A DNA stretch of 19,617 nt from DAOUBP01 sp034432655. GTDB lineage: Bacteria; Chloroflexota; Anaerolineae; CG2-30-64-16. The notes under the pieces were generated by a model. The model was not told where the DNA came from, made no database searches, and saw only the letters and a program-made list of their open reading frames with translations. Each line of letters begins with the position of its first letter. Within the stretch, counting starts at the first letter, position 1. A program made the translations under genes and the position numbers. The stretch covers positions 1 through 19,617 of the forward strand of contig DAOUBP010000098.1 of NCBI GenBank assembly GCA_034432655.1, in the 5' to 3' direction. This document shows, one piece after another, positions 19,411 to 19,617 of the stretch.

Positions 19411-19617
19411 TTCGGCCCTATCAAGTGGAGCCGAATTGATTCGGCCCTATCAAGTGGAACCGAATGAATTCGGCCTTACAAACGAAGGAGGGCCGAATTG
19501 ATTCGGCCCTATCAAGTGGAGCCGAATGAATTCGGTCTTACAAATGAAGTAGGGCCGAATTGATTCGGCCCTATCAAGTGGAGCCGAATTGATTCGGCCC
19601 TATCAAGTGGAACCGAA
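19396..19617. repeat. Tandem hairpin array at the 3' end of miaB, running off the window
   Basis: CCGAA cores occur at 19402, 19431, 19460, 19493, 19522, 19555, 19584 and 19613, spaced 29, 29, 33, 29, 33, 29 and 29 bases. Two unit types are mixed. One has CCGAATTGATTCGG with a CCCTATCAAGTGGA tail. The other has CCGAATGAATTCGG with a CTTACAAAYGAAG tail and is always followed by the 33-base step. The first copy begins GTAGGG and lies within the miaB coding end. The array continues past base 19617. Confidence 0.93.

Noticed and set aside
19396..19617. Possible CRISPR array
   Set aside because: Units follow one another at 29-33 bases with no unique spacers, the units themselves are palindromic and varied, and no cas genes are seen.

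Overview
This GC-rich window looks like a chromosomal segment of a Chloroflexota (Anaerolineae-like) bacterium. That placement is an inference from the gene content, the proline/threonine-rich lipoprotein linker and the style of the repeats. It was not tested phylogenetically. Nine protein-coding genes and no RNA genes were recognised.

Left part, minus strand (96-8011): three genes read leftward from one good promoter at 8053-8082. First is a C11 (clostripain-like) cysteine peptidase. It is followed 25 bases later by a CHAT (caspase-like) protein, and then, after a 30-bp repeat array, by mutS. MutS carries a complete 440-residue LAGLIDADG intein inside its Walker A ATP-binding loop, plus three in-frame repeat-derived insertions. 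The two caspase-fold proteases together are the best candidate for an uncharacterised system (regulated proteolysis, cell death or defence).

Middle, plus strand (8216-12950): a YigZ/IMPACT-family protein is divergent from the protease operon. Next is an exported lipoprotein joining a substrate-binding-protein-like domain to a CapA-like metallophosphatase domain. A dynamin-like GTPase follows 13 bases downstream, then a small GNAT acetyltransferase. The close spacing suggests that the last three are cotranscribed.

Right part, plus strand (13028-19410): uvrA (excision repair), a multi-pass GT-C type glycosyltransferase, and a MiaB-type tRNA methylthiotransferase. mutS and uvrA give the window two DNA-repair genes, but they are on opposite strands and not in one operon.

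A second layer of structure is repetitive. Short hairpins with a GTAG or GTGG foot and a CTAC-like partner occur at four places: the 4293-4440 array, the 8108-8138 hairpin, inside mutS at 3725-3886, and the 19396-19617 array. This foot is the hallmark of REP elements handled by RAYT (TnpA-REP) transposases. Degenerate 7- or 8-bp tandem repeats occur at four more places, three of them in frame inside mutS and miaB. One more hairpin pair sits inside the glycosyltransferase gene. The repeats run into genes: they supply the stop codon of miaB and abut the stop codon of the CHAT gene. No stretch over 300 bases lacks a gene. The largest non-coding gaps (4278-4434, 8012-8215, 17768-17910) hold repeats and promoters as listed.
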